Source: an uncultured Ruminococcus sp. (GTDB taxonomy: Bacteria; Bacillota; Clostridia; Oscillospirales; Acutalibacteraceae). Taken from it: a stretch of 57,999 bases of DNA. Each line of letters starts with the position of its first letter. The stretch's first letter is position 1. The notes below the pieces were generated by a model, which did no database searches, was not told the DNA's origin, and worked only from the letters and a program-made list of their open reading frames with translations. The position numbers were made by a program, and so were the translations under genes. Shown here in pieces: positions 45,440 to 54,597 of the stretch. The DNA lies in the NCBI GenBank assembly GCA_902789345.1, contig CADANT010000022.1, positions 1 through 57,999 of the forward strand, read 5' to 3'.

Positions 45440-47206
45440 ATGGAGCTTGCAGCTGTAACTCATATAGCAGGCGATAATTATTGTTACCCTATTAACGATA
45501 ATGAGCTTGTTATAAAAATTAAAACAGGATACGACATTGACCGGATTGAGCTTGTGTATGGCGATCCCTTTGAAAGCGGTCTGTTTGGCGGAGAAGATTC
45601 TTGGAGCGGCCGACTTATTGAAATGGGCGATGTAAAAAAACTGCAGTACCATCTGCTTTGGAAAGCGGTAGTAAAGCCCGAATTTAAAAGGTGCCGTTAT
45701 TTCTTTATACTTCACAGTAAAAACGAAACCTATTATATGACTGAAGATTCCTTTATGACCGAAAAGCAGTTTAAGGAATATAAAGGCAGGCGTCAGGACT
45801 TCTTCTTCCCTTGGATGAACCCTGCCGACATAATTAAACCGTCCGCCTGGGTAAACGAAACTGTGTGGTATCAGATTTTTCCGGACAGGTTTTGCAACAG
45901 CGGCGCAGAAAGACCGTTTAAATTTGAAAAATGGTCTAAGCCTGACAAAGAGGTAGGGCTTTGGGGGCAATACGGCGGCGACCTTAAGGGCGTAGAGTCT
46001 AAGCTTGAATACCTTAGGGATTTAGGAATAACCGGCATTTACTTTAACCCAATATGCGAAAGCCCCTCAAACCACAAATATAATATAACCGATTATAAGA
46101 AAATCGACCCTACCTTTGGCAGCAACGAAGATATGAAAAGACTTGTAGCAAAAGCCCACAGTCTGGGCATACGCATAATGATGGACGGCGTATTTAACCA
46201 TTGCGGACAAGAATTTGCTCCTTGGCAGGATGTTCTTAAAAACGGTGAAAATTCAAAATACTATAACTGGTTTATGATAAACAAACCGATTATTAAAAAG
46301 AATTCCGCCCATGCAAAAAACGAAAACTCCAAAAGCGGTGTTTACTACACCTTTGCATTTGCCGACTATATGCCAAAGCTAAACACAAACAATCCGGAGG
46401 TTGCAGATTACTTTGCAGATGTGTGCCGATACTGGGTGCAGGAATTTGACATTGATGCTATACGCCTTGATGTTGCCAACGAAACCTCTCATTTCTTTAA
46501 CAAACGGATTAGAAAAGCTGTATTTGAGCTTAAAAGTGATTTTTACATTTGCGGTGAAATTTGGCACAACTCGTTAGACTGGCTTCGTGGTGACGAATTT
46601 GACTCTGTAATGAACTATTCACTACAGGAATCTATTGACAGCTTTTGGGCAAACTCTGACGAAACCGCCCGGGATTTTGAGCATAAAATAAACAAATGCT
46701 TAAATATGTACCCTGAACAGGTGTGCAATGTTATGTTTAATTTGCTTGATTCCCATGACACAATGCGCCTGATAACAAGGTGCGGCGGTAATGAGAATGA
46801 ATTTTATCAAAGGCTGTGTGCTATGCTTGCAATGAACGGAACAGCCTGCATTTACTACGGTACAGAAATTATTTTACCCGGAGGCTTTGACCCGGACTGC
46901 CGCCGTTGTATGCCTTGGGAAGAAATAAACAGCGGCTTGTATAACGACAAGATAAGCACAATGAAGCAGCTTATAAATATGCGTAAAAGCTACCCTGAAT
47001 TAAGAAACGGCGAAATAAGATTTTTGCCTGAAAGCAAAGGCAGAATCATTGCTTTTGAAAAATACAGCTCCAACAGAACTATAAAAATAGTTATTAACTG
47101 TTCAAATAATGAATACCAAATTAAAAACCTTGACAAAATAATATTTGCAAGAGGATTCAAAAATGATTGTATTGAAAGCGGCGGAGTGGTTATAGCGCAA
47201 GTATAA
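45440..47206 (+). CDS. GH13 alpha-amylase family (neopullulanase/cyclomaltodextrinase type)
   Basis: This 588-residue glycoside hydrolase has an N-terminal CBM34-like domain (~1-125), then the catalytic barrel. GH13 motifs are DGVFNHCGQEF (region I), DAIRLDVANE with the nucleophile Asp (II), ICGEIWHN with the acid/base Glu (III) and LLDSHDTMRL (IV). The WYQIFPDRFCN segment is typical of neopullulanases. It has no signal peptide, so it acts inside the cell on imported maltodextrins. AAGGGGTG precedes the ATG. A strong terminator follows. Confidence 0.93.
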   Translation: MELAAVTHIAGDNYCYPINDNELVIKIKTGYDIDRIELVYGDPFESGLFGGEDSWSGRLIEMGDVKKLQYHLLWKAVVKPEFKRCRYFFILHSKNETYYMTEDSFMTEKQFKEYKGRRQDFFFPWMNPADIIKPSAWVNETVWYQIFPDRFCNSGAERPFKFEKWSKPDKEVGLWGQYGGDLKGVESKLEYLRDLGITGIYFNPICESPSNHKYNITDYKKIDPTFGSNEDMKRLVAKAHSLGIRIMMDGVFNHCGQEFAPWQDVLKNGENSKYYNWFMINKPIIKKNSAHAKNENSKSGVYYTFAFADYMPKLNTNNPEVADYFADVCRYWVQEFDIDAIRLDVANETSHFFNKRIRKAVFELKSDFYICGEIWHNSLDWLRGDEFDSVMNYSLQESIDSFWANSDETARDFEHKINKCLNMYPEQVCNVMFNLLDSHDTMRLITRCGGNENEFYQRLCAMLAMNGTACIYYGTEIILPGGFDPDCRRCMPWEEINSGLYNDKISTMKQLINMRKSYPELRNGEIRFLPESKGRIIAFEKYSSNRTIKIVINCSNNEYQIKNLDKIIFARGFKNDCIESGGVVIAQV

Positions 47207-47224
47207 ATTATTAGACAAAACAAC

Positions 47225-47270
47225 AGAGCATATTTACCTTTAGGCAGACAACGCCGGGTAAATATGCTCT
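47225..47270 (+). terminator. Terminator of the amylase gene
   Basis: A 14-bp perfect stem (AGAGCATATTTACC with GGTAAATATGCTCT) with an 18-base loop is followed by GCTTTTATATTT. It lies 19 bases past the stop. Confidence 0.85.
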
Positions 47271-47342
47271 GCTTTTATATTTGAAAAGCTGTTAAATACA
47301 AACAGCTAACAACAATTAAGCTCTTTTCAAAGGCTACAACAT

Positions 47343-48170
47343 TTAATGCTTATGGCAATGGTCACAGTCATTATTTAAGTCCGTTACCTTTGGCGGGAAG
47401 AACTCATCAGTTGGGAATTCTATACGCTCAAACATCTCGCAAGGGTCGTCAGAGCTGGTTACACACTCTTTATGCGGCACGCAGAAATCGTAGGTAGGAA
47501 CAAGCATTTGAACATTGCGTTCTATCTGAACAATTGTAAAAATACCTATGGTAATCAAAACATTCTTAGACGGCTCAGGGCAGAATTCTCCGCCAAACCT
47601 GTTAATAATGCACTTAGGTATTCTGCAGCACGGTGAGCAGGTGCATGGCTTTGGCGCAAACCTTGCACTTAAACCGATAGGCTTTGCAACCTGTACTGTT
47701 GCCTTTGGCAGGTTTTTGCTAGGCGCATTTTGCATATCAGGATCGTTTAATGTAAAGTCAGAGCTAAATATCTTAACATTACCCTCACTGCCGTACAGAA
47801 CTACCTTTTTGTTAAATACAGACAGTCCCTTTACGCACACAGGCATTGCCGCAGGCGCCATAAAGGCATCAAGCTCAACCTCAAAGAAATAGGTCATATC
47901 TACACTGTAAAAGCCCCTATGGAAAGGCACAGGCTCAAGGTCAATATAAACTGTTATAACCTCTACATCCTTTATCCTTATGTTATTTGCTTTGTCAACA
48001 ATTATCTGTGACGGCTGGGTAAAGTACACCTGTAAATCCTCCAGGCAGTTTTTGTCACCACAGCTATCATACACACGGTAAGCGTCTATGCACACAGACT
48101 CTTTTGGGCAATCGTCGCCGGGCTTATGCTCCGGCTTGTAGTCAGCGCTAAAATCAGAAAATTCAGACAT
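47343..48170 (-). CDS. Conserved cysteine-rich protein, function unknown
   Basis: This 275-residue protein is not one I can name. It has segments such as ESVCIDAYRVYDSCGDKNCLEDL, VYIDLEPVPFHRGFYSVDMTYFF and VVLYGSEGNVKIF that I believe recur in Clostridia proteins of unknown role. A cysteine cluster PCTCSPCCRIPKC follows near residue 190, and the C-terminus is DCDHCHKH. It has no signal peptide or membrane segment. ATG at 48170 is favoured by GGAGGGAAG. The Cys-rich make-up would fit a cross-linked spore or envelope protein, but that is inference. Confidence 0.75.
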   Translation of the reverse strand: MSEFSDFSADYKPEHKPGDDCPKESVCIDAYRVYDSCGDKNCLEDLQVYFTQPSQIIVDKANNIRIKDVEVITVYIDLEPVPFHRGFYSVDMTYFFEVELDAFMAPAAMPVCVKGLSVFNKKVVLYGSEGNVKIFSSDFTLNDPDMQNAPSKNLPKATVQVAKPIGLSARFAPKPCTCSPCCRIPKCIINRFGGEFCPEPSKNVLITIGIFTIVQIERNVQMLVPTYDFCVPHKECVTSSDDPCEMFERIEFPTDEFFPPKVTDLNNDCDHCHKH

Positions 48171-48429
48171 AGTATCTTCCCTCCACATTAGTTTATAACA
48201 TAATATGATAATTTAATTATAATGTGATAGCTAACATACAACTTCTTGCCCATAACAGGACTTTTTATTCTTCTGACATTTCGCATATCATAGCTCTATA
48301 GATTTTCAGTTTCTCCAAAATTTACTTTAGGCTTTATAATCCAAAGCATATTAAAAACTATACAGCATTGCATAATTAAAACATTGTAAAAATACAGCTT
48401 ATAGTTTTAGTTCATATTACCTTATATAT

Positions 48430-49062
48430 CCTCTTGGATAATACCTTGGGCATTATTCCATATGTTCCCTTGTTGGTTTTTGGGGGCATTATTCTGTATA
48501 TTCCCTTACATATTGCCCTGCATATTTCTCTGGGCATTATTCTGTGTGTTCCCTTGAATATTACCCTGCATAACCTGATCCTGTAGCGTATCTAATGCTG
48601 TACTGCAGGCCATAACCCAACCATTGCGATATATGGCTACTGTCTACCCTGTATATTCCCTTGTTGGTTTCTTTGGGCATTATTGGAGGCATTATTCTGT
48701 ATGTTTCCTTGAATATTGCCCTGCATATTTCTCTGGGCCTGCTCCTGTAAGTTATCCAATGCTGTACTACAGGCCATAACCCAACCATTGCGATATATGG
48801 CTACTGTCTACCCTGTATATTCCCTTGTTGGTTTCTTTGGGCATTATTCTGTATGTTCCCTTGTTGGTTTCTCTGGGCATTATTTTGTATGTTCCCTTGT
48901 TGGTTTCTCCGGGCATTATCCTGCAGTGTATCTAATGCCGTACTGCAGGCCATAACCCAACCATTGTGATATATGGCTACTGTCTGCCCTGTATGTTTCC
49001 TTGTGGGTTTCTTTGGACATTATCCTGTAGCGTATCCAATGCTGTACTGCAGGCCATATACT
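48430..49062 (-). repeat. Tandem repeats from the SOD gene tail, ~36 bp nested in 104-176 bp units
   Basis: Short units translating as NNAQRNQQGNIQ (36 bp) are nested in larger copies. Each larger copy begins with the segment for MACSTALDTLQ. That anchor recurs at about 49045, 48941, 48765 and 48601, giving spacings of 104, 176 and 164 bp. All three are 2 modulo 3, so each copy is in a different frame and ends in a stop. The array looks like repeated duplication of the 3' end of the SOD gene. It fills the gap between the two flanking genes together with about 260 bases of AT-rich DNA (48171-48430) in which I see nothing. Confidence 0.85.
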
Positions 49063-49660
49063 CACAAACCTTACTCCAGTCTGCTACTTCCAGCCAGGCG
49101 TTTATGTAGTCATCTCTCCCGTTTACGTACTGTTGGAAAAACGAATGTTCCCACATATCTATTACCGCTACAGGCGACACTACAGTTAGCGGTGGGGTAT
49201 TGTTGCGCTGTGTATTTATAATTTGCAAATTGCAGCTTTTATTACAAACAAGCCATGTGTAACCGCAACCAAAGTTTATTAATGCGCTGTTGTAAAGAGC
49301 TTTTTTCATATTCTCAAAATTGCCAAATGTGTTTTTTATTTGATTCATCAGCCTTTGTGTCGGCATTCTTCCCCCAGGCGTCATACTGTTAAAATATACA
49401 TAGTGGTTATATAAACCGCCTGCTGAATTTTTAAGCTCTTTTCTTAACGCAGGCGGAAAGGTATCGGCATATGCTACCAAAGCCTTAAGGCTCCAGTCCT
49501 GATACTGAGGAAATCTTGCCAATAAGCTGTTAAGCTTATCAACATAGTTTTGCATTATAACGGTATGATGAGTTTTTATCATATCCCCATCTAAATGTGG
49601 CTCTAGGTCATAATAACCGTAGCTTAGCGGTGGCAGTTCAAACGGATAATGTTCATTCAT
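48977..49660 (-). CDS. Fe/Mn superoxide dismutase-like protein with Gln/Asn-rich tail
   Basis: This 227-residue protein matches the Fe/Mn SOD family along residues ~1-195. Its start FELPPLSYGYYDLEPHLDGD and the four metal ligands are recognisable: the His in KTHHTVIMQNYV, the His in GGLYNHYVYF, and Asp and His in IDMWEHSFFQQY. Its usual HHDKHH stretch is altered to HHTVIM. After the domain comes a short repeat tail (DNVQRNPQGNIQGRQ) cut by a stop, with further tail copies beyond in other frames. It resembles SOD-like proteins of spore coats, but that link is inference. Confidence 0.85.
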   Translation of the reverse strand: MNEHYPFELPPLSYGYYDLEPHLDGDMIKTHHTVIMQNYVDKLNSLLARFPQYQDWSLKALVAYADTFPPALRKELKNSAGGLYNHYVYFNSMTPGGRMPTQRLMNQIKNTFGNFENMKKALYNSALINFGCGYTWLVCNKSCNLQIINTQRNNTPPLTVVSPVAVIDMWEHSFFQQYVNGRDDYINAWLEVADWSKVCEYMACSTALDTLQDNVQRNPQGNIQGRQ

Positions 49661-49818
49661 ATTTATCGCCCTTTCTTTTTTTATTACCCTAAACTATATG
49701 TACAACTTGTATTTTATATTCCATTGAATATGTAATCATTATGGTGTATAATGAAATCTAAATAAAAATATTATTACGCAGCTAACAGCTGGCGTTTTAA
49801 GGTAAGGAGATAAATTTT

Positions 49819-51045
49819 ATGGGCTTCAAAAAAATTGACGGCGGTGTATGTGCCGCAAAAGGATTTTTAGCAAACGGTTTGAACTGCGGACTAAATTCTA
49901 ACAAAGACAAAAATGACCTTTGCCTGGTATTTAGTGAAGCTTTATGCAACGCAGCCGCAGTATACACCCAAAACAAAGTAAAGGGTGCACCTATTACTGT
50001 TACCAAAAGCCATCTGGAAAAATCGGGAAACAAGGCACAGGCTGTAATAGCCAACTCAAAAAATGCCAACACCTGTAATGCCGATGGTGTAGAAAAGGCA
50101 GAAAGAATGTGCCAGCTTGCGGCGTCTGCACTTAATATTGAACCCGAAAAGGTTATCGTAGCTTCTACCGGCGTTATAGGTAAGGTTTTACCGATAGAAC
50201 CTATTGAAAATTCTATTGATAGCCTTGCAAAGGGACTGTCACATACAGGTAACGAAAAAGCGGCTACAGCTATTATGACCACTGACACAGTAAAAAAGGA
50301 AGTAGCTGTTCAATTTGAAATTGACGGTGTTGTATGCACACTGGGCGGTATGGCTAAGGGCAGCGGTATGATACACCCAAATATGGCTACCACACTTAAC
50401 TTTATAACAACCGACACAGCTATTTCCTCACAGCTTTTACAAAAGGCACTAAGCGACATTGTAAAGGTAACATATAACTGTCTAAGTATTGACGGCGACA
50501 CCTCTACAAACGATATGGTATCAATAATGGCAAACGGTTTAGCCGGCAACAGTGAAATTGTTGAGGAGAATGAAAATTATTCTATATTCAAGGACGCACT
50601 TTATGAGGTACTTATGACACTAACCAAAATGTTGGCAAAGGACGGCGAAGGTGCTACAAGAATGATAGAATGTACTTGCTGCGGAGCACCTGACCTTGAC
50701 ACTGCAATTATTGTTGCAAAAAGTGTTATCCGCTCCCCTCTGCTAAAGTGTGCCATTTTCGGAAGTGACGCAAACTGGGGAAGAATTCTGTGCGCCATAG
50801 GTTATGCAGAGGCCGACTTTGACATTACAAAGGTTGATGTAGATATGCGTTCACGCAAGGGCACTATAGCAGTATGCCGCAACGGCTCCGGCGTGGAATT
50901 TTCTGAGGACGAAGCAAAAACCATTTTGCTGGAAGATGAAATATATATTGATATTAACCTGCACAGCGGCAATACTCAGGCAAAAGCTTGGGGTTGCGAC
51001 CTTACCTATGACTATGTGAAAATCAACGGCGACTACAGGTCATAA
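49819..51045 (+). CDS. argJ: Arginine biosynthesis bifunctional protein ArgJ
   Basis: This 408-residue protein transfers acetyl from acetylornithine to glutamate and in some species also makes acetylglutamate from acetyl-CoA. It self-cleaves before a threonine in KGSGMIHPNMATTLNFITTD, near residue 192. ASTGVIGKVLPIE and the C-terminal GSDANWGRI are typical. AAGGAG precedes the ATG. No other arg gene is beside it, so it is either monocistronic or cut off from its pathway cluster. Confidence 0.94.
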   Translation: MGFKKIDGGVCAAKGFLANGLNCGLNSNKDKNDLCLVFSEALCNAAAVYTQNKVKGAPITVTKSHLEKSGNKAQAVIANSKNANTCNADGVEKAERMCQLAASALNIEPEKVIVASTGVIGKVLPIEPIENSIDSLAKGLSHTGNEKAATAIMTTDTVKKEVAVQFEIDGVVCTLGGMAKGSGMIHPNMATTLNFITTDTAISSQLLQKALSDIVKVTYNCLSIDGDTSTNDMVSIMANGLAGNSEIVEENENYSIFKDALYEVLMTLTKMLAKDGEGATRMIECTCCGAPDLDTAIIVAKSVIRSPLLKCAIFGSDANWGRILCAIGYAEADFDITKVDVDMRSRKGTIAVCRNGSGVEFSEDEAKTILLEDEIYIDINLHSGNTQAKAWGCDLTYDYVKINGDYRS

Positions 51046-51194
51046 TTTTTAATTATTTTAATTATCTTTAATTATTTTCACATGCTCATATACTGTATTT
51101 GTTTTTTTGCTTTTGTTTCTTATACTGCATTTAAAACACTGCTGCACATTGCATATTTTTTATCAGGTGCATTATCGCAAGCTATAAATTGCGC

Positions 51195-51386
51195 AGCAAG
51201 TATTAGTATAAAATCCCACATTACAGTGTGGTTTGTAATGTTGTAAACTGTAAATCACAGCAAGCATTAATGTATGGGCCTGTATCGCAGTGTAGTACAT
51301 AATGTTGTAAACTACGAATTATAGCAATCATTAGTATAAAATCTCACATTACAGTGTGGTGCATAATGTTGTAAACTATAACTTAT
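51195..51386. repeat. Three tandem 64-bp repeats
   Basis: Copies begin at 51195, 51259 and 51323, each opening AGCAA(G/T)(T/C)ATTA and containing CAGTGTGG or CAGTGTAG, then TAATGTTGTAAACT. The period is exactly 64. Copies 1 and 3 are closest. In copies 1 and 3 the motif CACATTACAGTGTG can fold. The array lies between argJ and tRNA-Trp; no gene is seen in 51046-51447. Confidence 0.85.
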
Positions 51387-51447
51387 ACAGTGAGCCATAA
51401 ATTAAATAAATGCGTGATTTATTTAAATCGGTAAAAATAAAAAGCGA

Positions 51448-51489
51448 GCACTCCCCTGTTTCTGCCATCGTGCAGGAACAAGGAAGTGC
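51448..51489 (+). terminator. Terminator-like hairpin after argJ and the repeat array
   Basis: An 18-bp imperfect stem (starting GCACTCCCCTG and ending AAGGAAGTGC) with a 6-base loop is followed by TTTATTCC. It is 400 bases from the argJ stop, so it may instead end a transcript of the repeat region. Confidence 0.6.
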
Positions 51490-51647
51490 TTTATTCCGTA
51501 CTGTATCAATAACAAGTAAACTCATAATTCAAAGCTCTGTATATTAAATCACAAAACCCTATTGCATCCCAACGGTGTGAAATTTACTGTAGGTTTAACA
51601 GAAATTTCAGTTTTTAATTTACTTTTTGAAAAATTGTGTTTTATCTA

Positions 51648-51676
51648 TTGACAATATCAAAAATATGTGATAGTAT
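51648..51676 (+). promoter_or_regulatory. Promoter of tRNA-Trp
   Basis: TTGACA (51648-51653) and TAGTAT (51671-51676) are separated by 17 bases. The start would be near 51683, about 69 bases before the tRNA. Confidence 0.78.
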
Positions 51677-51751
51677 ATACAGGTCGGTTGTTGGTATTGA
51701 TTTATCAGACACAATTTGAGTTCATGCTTTCGACAACAAAATTTAATATTT

Positions 51752-51827
51752 AGGGGTATAGCTCAGTTGGTAGAGCAGCGGTCTCCAAAACCGCGTGCCG
51801 AGGGTTCAAGTCCTTCTGCCCCTGCCA
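51752..51827 (+). tRNA. tRNA-Trp (anticodon CCA)
   Basis: This is a 76-base tRNA with encoded CCA and discriminator G. The acceptor stem is AGGGGTA with TGCCCCT, and the anticodon arm GCGGT-CTCCAAA-ACCGC gives anticodon CCA. From the anticodon loop to the 3' end it doubles as attL of an integrated element, and the half supplied by the element keeps the tRNA intact. Confidence 0.96.
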
Positions 51828-51828
51828 T
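51783..51828. repeat. attL of integrative element 1 (46-bp direct repeat, copy 1)
   Basis: The 46 bases from the anticodon loop of tRNA-Trp to one base past its CCA are repeated without change at 57302-57347. Integrases that use tRNA genes commonly cross over in this anticodon-loop to T-arm segment. Confidence 0.9.
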
Positions 51829-51830
51829 TG

Positions 51831-51878
51831 GAGTAAGTCTTAATTTTCTTTTGTTAAAAGTTGATTTAAGGCTTACTC
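51831..51878 (+). terminator. Terminator downstream of tRNA-Trp, within element 1
   Basis: GAGTAAGTCTTAA pairs with TTAAGGCTTACTC (one wobble) and is followed by TTGTTGTCTTT. Because it lies inside attL, it is supplied by the element and would replace the native tRNA terminator. Confidence 0.7.
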
Positions 51879-52026
51879 TTGTTGTCTTTAAAAAGCAATT
51901 ATTAACCTATCACTTATTATTCTAACATATTTTCTAACTAGTTTTATGAACAAATTGTAAACAAAATGTAGAAAAACATTAACTTTTATTGACTTGAAAT
52001 ATTATGCAAATTCATTGTATAATTAT

Positions 52027-53256
52027 TTATAATTTAACAAAACTTCCAATGCTGTTAGCCATATCTTTTTTACTGTTGCTATCTATATGGGCATAAAAAT
52101 TTAATGTTGTACTTGGTGAAGAATGACCTAACCATTCAGCAACTTGAACCACACTAAAGCCCATTGACAATAAATTACTGGCGCAGCTATGCCGTAACTC
52201 GTGCAACTTAATGTATGGTAGATTACTATTTTTTATTACCTTGTTGAAGTTCTTTGACAAATAATTACAGGTAATAGGTGTACCGTCACTAAGCACACAA
52301 ACTTTATCACTGTTTTTATAGTAATTACCTAACAATTCTTTTTGTTGCTCTTGTCTTTTCTTTTCTTCCTGTAACACCTGTATTACCGTTTCATTCATTG
52401 GAAAACTTCTATAACTACTATCCGTCTTTGTGTTATCTCTTTCATAGTCACCGCCTGTATTCTGTAATGTTGTATGTGCTATTGTAAGTCTTTTGTTTAT
52501 AAAGTCTACATTCTTCCACTGTAAACCTATAACTTCACTTCTCCGCAAGCCATAAAAACTTGTTAAAAATACAGGTACTTTTATTTTTGTATTTACAAAT
52601 AAAGATAACATTTCCTTTATTTCCTCTTGGTTATAAAATGTTCCTCTATGCCTTGGTACTTTGGGTGTATTGGCTAATGTAGCTGGATTAACTAATATTA
52701 ATTCTCTTTTTACTGCGTCATTTAAAGCCTTACTAATGTTTTGGTGGTGGTGCTTTATTGTCTGTGGGGATAACTTGCCTTCTTTACCGTCAAGTCTTTC
52801 ATAACCATTAACTTTAAATTTATAATATTCCTCAAGGTGGTAATACTTTAAGTCCTGTAATTTAACTTTTCTTTTCTCAAAGTAAGGAATAATATGGTTT
52901 AACATATTGCCTTTATAACTTCTGTATGTATTCGGTTCAACTTCCTTTTCTATCACCTTTAGCCAATATTTAAAATATTCCGCTACTGATACAGCACCTG
53001 TTATTATCGTAGGTGTTCTATTTATTTCTGTTAGTAAATTTCGTAACCAACTTTCAGCCTTTCTTTTGTTCCTCTTGTTGTTATCGTGTGTTATATTACT
53101 TTTTATCCATTTTTGTTTTCTTTTGCCATTAGGATAAATATTTATAACACCATACCAATAATTAGTTTTGCTGTCAGTCAGACTACCTGTTATATCACCC
53201 GTTATTGGCTTTAAATTACAATATTTCAAACTTTCCAAAAACTCAATATCATTCAT
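52027..53256 (-). CDS. Tyrosine site-specific integrase of element 1
   Basis: This 409-residue integrase has an N-terminal arm-binding part, a SAM-like core-binding domain (~95-200: VSVAEYFKYWLKVIEKEVEPNTY), and the catalytic domain. Catalytic residues are Arg in TSFYGLRRSEVIGL, His-x-x-Arg in HELRHSCASNLL, His in WLGHSSPSTTL, and Tyr in LNFYAHI. AAGGAG precedes the ATG. Its 3' end faces tRNA-Trp 200 bases away, the usual place for an integrase next to attL. Confidence 0.95.
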   Translation of the reverse strand: MNDIEFLESLKYCNLKPITGDITGSLTDSKTNYWYGVINIYPNGKRKQKWIKSNITHDNNKRNKRKAESWLRNLLTEINRTPTIITGAVSVAEYFKYWLKVIEKEVEPNTYRSYKGNMLNHIIPYFEKRKVKLQDLKYYHLEEYYKFKVNGYERLDGKEGKLSPQTIKHHHQNISKALNDAVKRELILVNPATLANTPKVPRHRGTFYNQEEIKEMLSLFVNTKIKVPVFLTSFYGLRRSEVIGLQWKNVDFINKRLTIAHTTLQNTGGDYERDNTKTDSSYRSFPMNETVIQVLQEEKKRQEQQKELLGNYYKNSDKVCVLSDGTPITCNYLSKNFNKVIKNSNLPYIKLHELRHSCASNLLSMGFSVVQVAEWLGHSSPSTTLNFYAHIDSNSKKDMANSIGSFVKL

Positions 53257-54400
53257 AACAAATTAAACTCCTTTCTTTCCAATGAGTTAGAAAAGTTCTG
53301 TTATTGCAAGTATTAATTATAATCTTGTTTATACTCTCGTCAACTCTTGAAATAGAATTTAATTTATTATTTATTTTTATAACCCTTGTTCTTCCTATAT
53401 GTACAACTTCCTTTATAATATATTGTTTATTTGGCTGTATTTAATTTTTTATTCAAGATGTATCAACCCCTAACCTATTATTTATTTTTTTAATACAGGC
53501 AAAATAAAAGCTACATTCAATATGTTAGTATGCCAACTATGTATAATGTAGGTGTCACCGAAATAATGACACCTTAATGTATGGGGTAGCAATTTGCGAC
53601 CGCATAATATAGGGGGTAACGATTTGTGACACCCTAATGTAGGGAGTAGCAAATTGCGACACCCTAACATAAACATTAAACAAAAACATACTACATAACA
53701 AATGTAGCTATAAATTATTATTAAGTTGTTACTAAAAACATTTACAAAATTCTTAGCAAATGCTATAAAATCAACTTCCTTTTCTCTGTAATGAAATGTC
53801 ACACTTGAATAAAGTGTATATTATAGATTACCACAAGTGTTAGAATATGTCAACCCTTTTCAATAAAAAATTTAAAAATATTTTTTAGTTAGTTATAGCT
53901 AACATCGTACATACATTAATATATTTATGCCTTTTGTATACTTACACTCTTACAGCTGTACAAATTACTTTATTATATTGGTGTATGCCGTTAATGTAGC
54001 CATAAGCCATATAATTAAAGGTTTCACAGCTGTAAAACATATTTATAATACAAATGAATATAAATTAATAATTATCGATACTTTATATTTATATTACAAG
54101 GTGTACTAATATTTATTTTAAATTATATATACTTATTGTTGCCTAATATATTGACAGTTGGATATTAAAATATTATAATTATTTATATATATTCTAACTA
54201 ATTACCTTTATTGAATATGAAGTTTTTACAGTAATCAAAAAATATTTAAAACTTTTTATCTCTTGCCCTTTCTCAATGTAGTAAATTTTTTATACTGATT
54301 TTTTACTGATGATACTTCGTCTGATGATACTTCATATTAATTTTTTCACATTCACATTTAAAATTTTCAGTGATTTTCATTTTGATTTTTTATTATGATT
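53257..54400. other. Gene-free AT-rich stretch with iteron-like array
   Basis: I find no convincing gene between the integrase and 54.4 kb on either strand. The stretch holds the 30-bp repeat array at 53575-53664, and otherwise AT-rich sequence with many stops. The palindrome-like ACAGCTGT occurs near 53950 and 54028 and again in the repeats further right. Confidence 0.5.
53575..53664. repeat. Three contiguous 30-bp iteron-like repeats
   Basis: Units start at 53575, 53605 and 53635 with consensus TAATGTAGGGGGTAGCAATTTGCGACACCC (each half under 20 bases is conserved: TAATGTAGGG and GCAATTTGCGACACC). A partial unit end precedes the first and a partial start follows the third. The units touch one another with no spacer, which excludes CRISPR. 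Exact spacing near three helical turns fits binding of a replication initiator or of the integrase/excisionase. Confidence 0.8.
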
Positions 54401-54433
54401 TTTTTCAATATTGATTTTTTCAATAAAAATACA

Positions 54434-54486
54434 CAATTTGCCTCCTTGAAGTATAGCGGGGCTATACTTACAAGATAGGCAAATTG
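54434..54486. repeat. Nested inverted repeats (possible origin or structured RNA)
   Basis: An outer perfect pair (CAATTTGCCT with AGGCAAATTG) encloses an inner perfect 9-bp hairpin (AAGTATAGC, loop GGG, GCTATACTT). Such nested symmetry fits a cruciform recognised by a replication or recombination protein. There is no T tract, so it is not an ordinary terminator. Confidence 0.6.
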
Positions 54487-54519
54487 AAATATACCAAAAC
54501 TACCATATTTTTGGGTATG

Positions 54520-54535
54520 TGTTTCTATAGAAACA
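54520..54535. promoter_or_regulatory. 16-bp perfect palindrome (operator candidate)
   Basis: TGTTTCTATAGAAACA is fully symmetric and lies 34 bases right of the nested inverted repeats. Palindromes of this size are typical operators of helix-turn-helix repressors, but no repressor gene is seen in the element. Confidence 0.45.
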
Positions 54536-54597
54536 TATACACAATAATGTATAATTTTTGATAATTTTTATAATAATAATTTTTTCGGTTTTTCGTA

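Noticed and set aside
48561-48788. Open frame of 75 codons inside the SOD tail repeats
   Set aside because: It is an out-of-frame reading of duplicated SOD tail DNA without a start signal.
53575-53664. Possible CRISPR array from regularly spaced 30-bp repeats
   Set aside because: The units are directly contiguous with no unique spacers, there are only three, and no cas gene is present.
53482-53802. Minus-strand open frame of 106 codons across the 30-bp repeats
   Set aside because: Its repetitive peptide simply reflects the DNA repeats. It has no ribosome binding site and no similarity that I recognise.
53927-54109. Plus-strand 60-codon frame in element 1
   Set aside because: AT-rich composition, no ribosome binding site, and Tyr/Ile/Lys-rich random-looking peptide.
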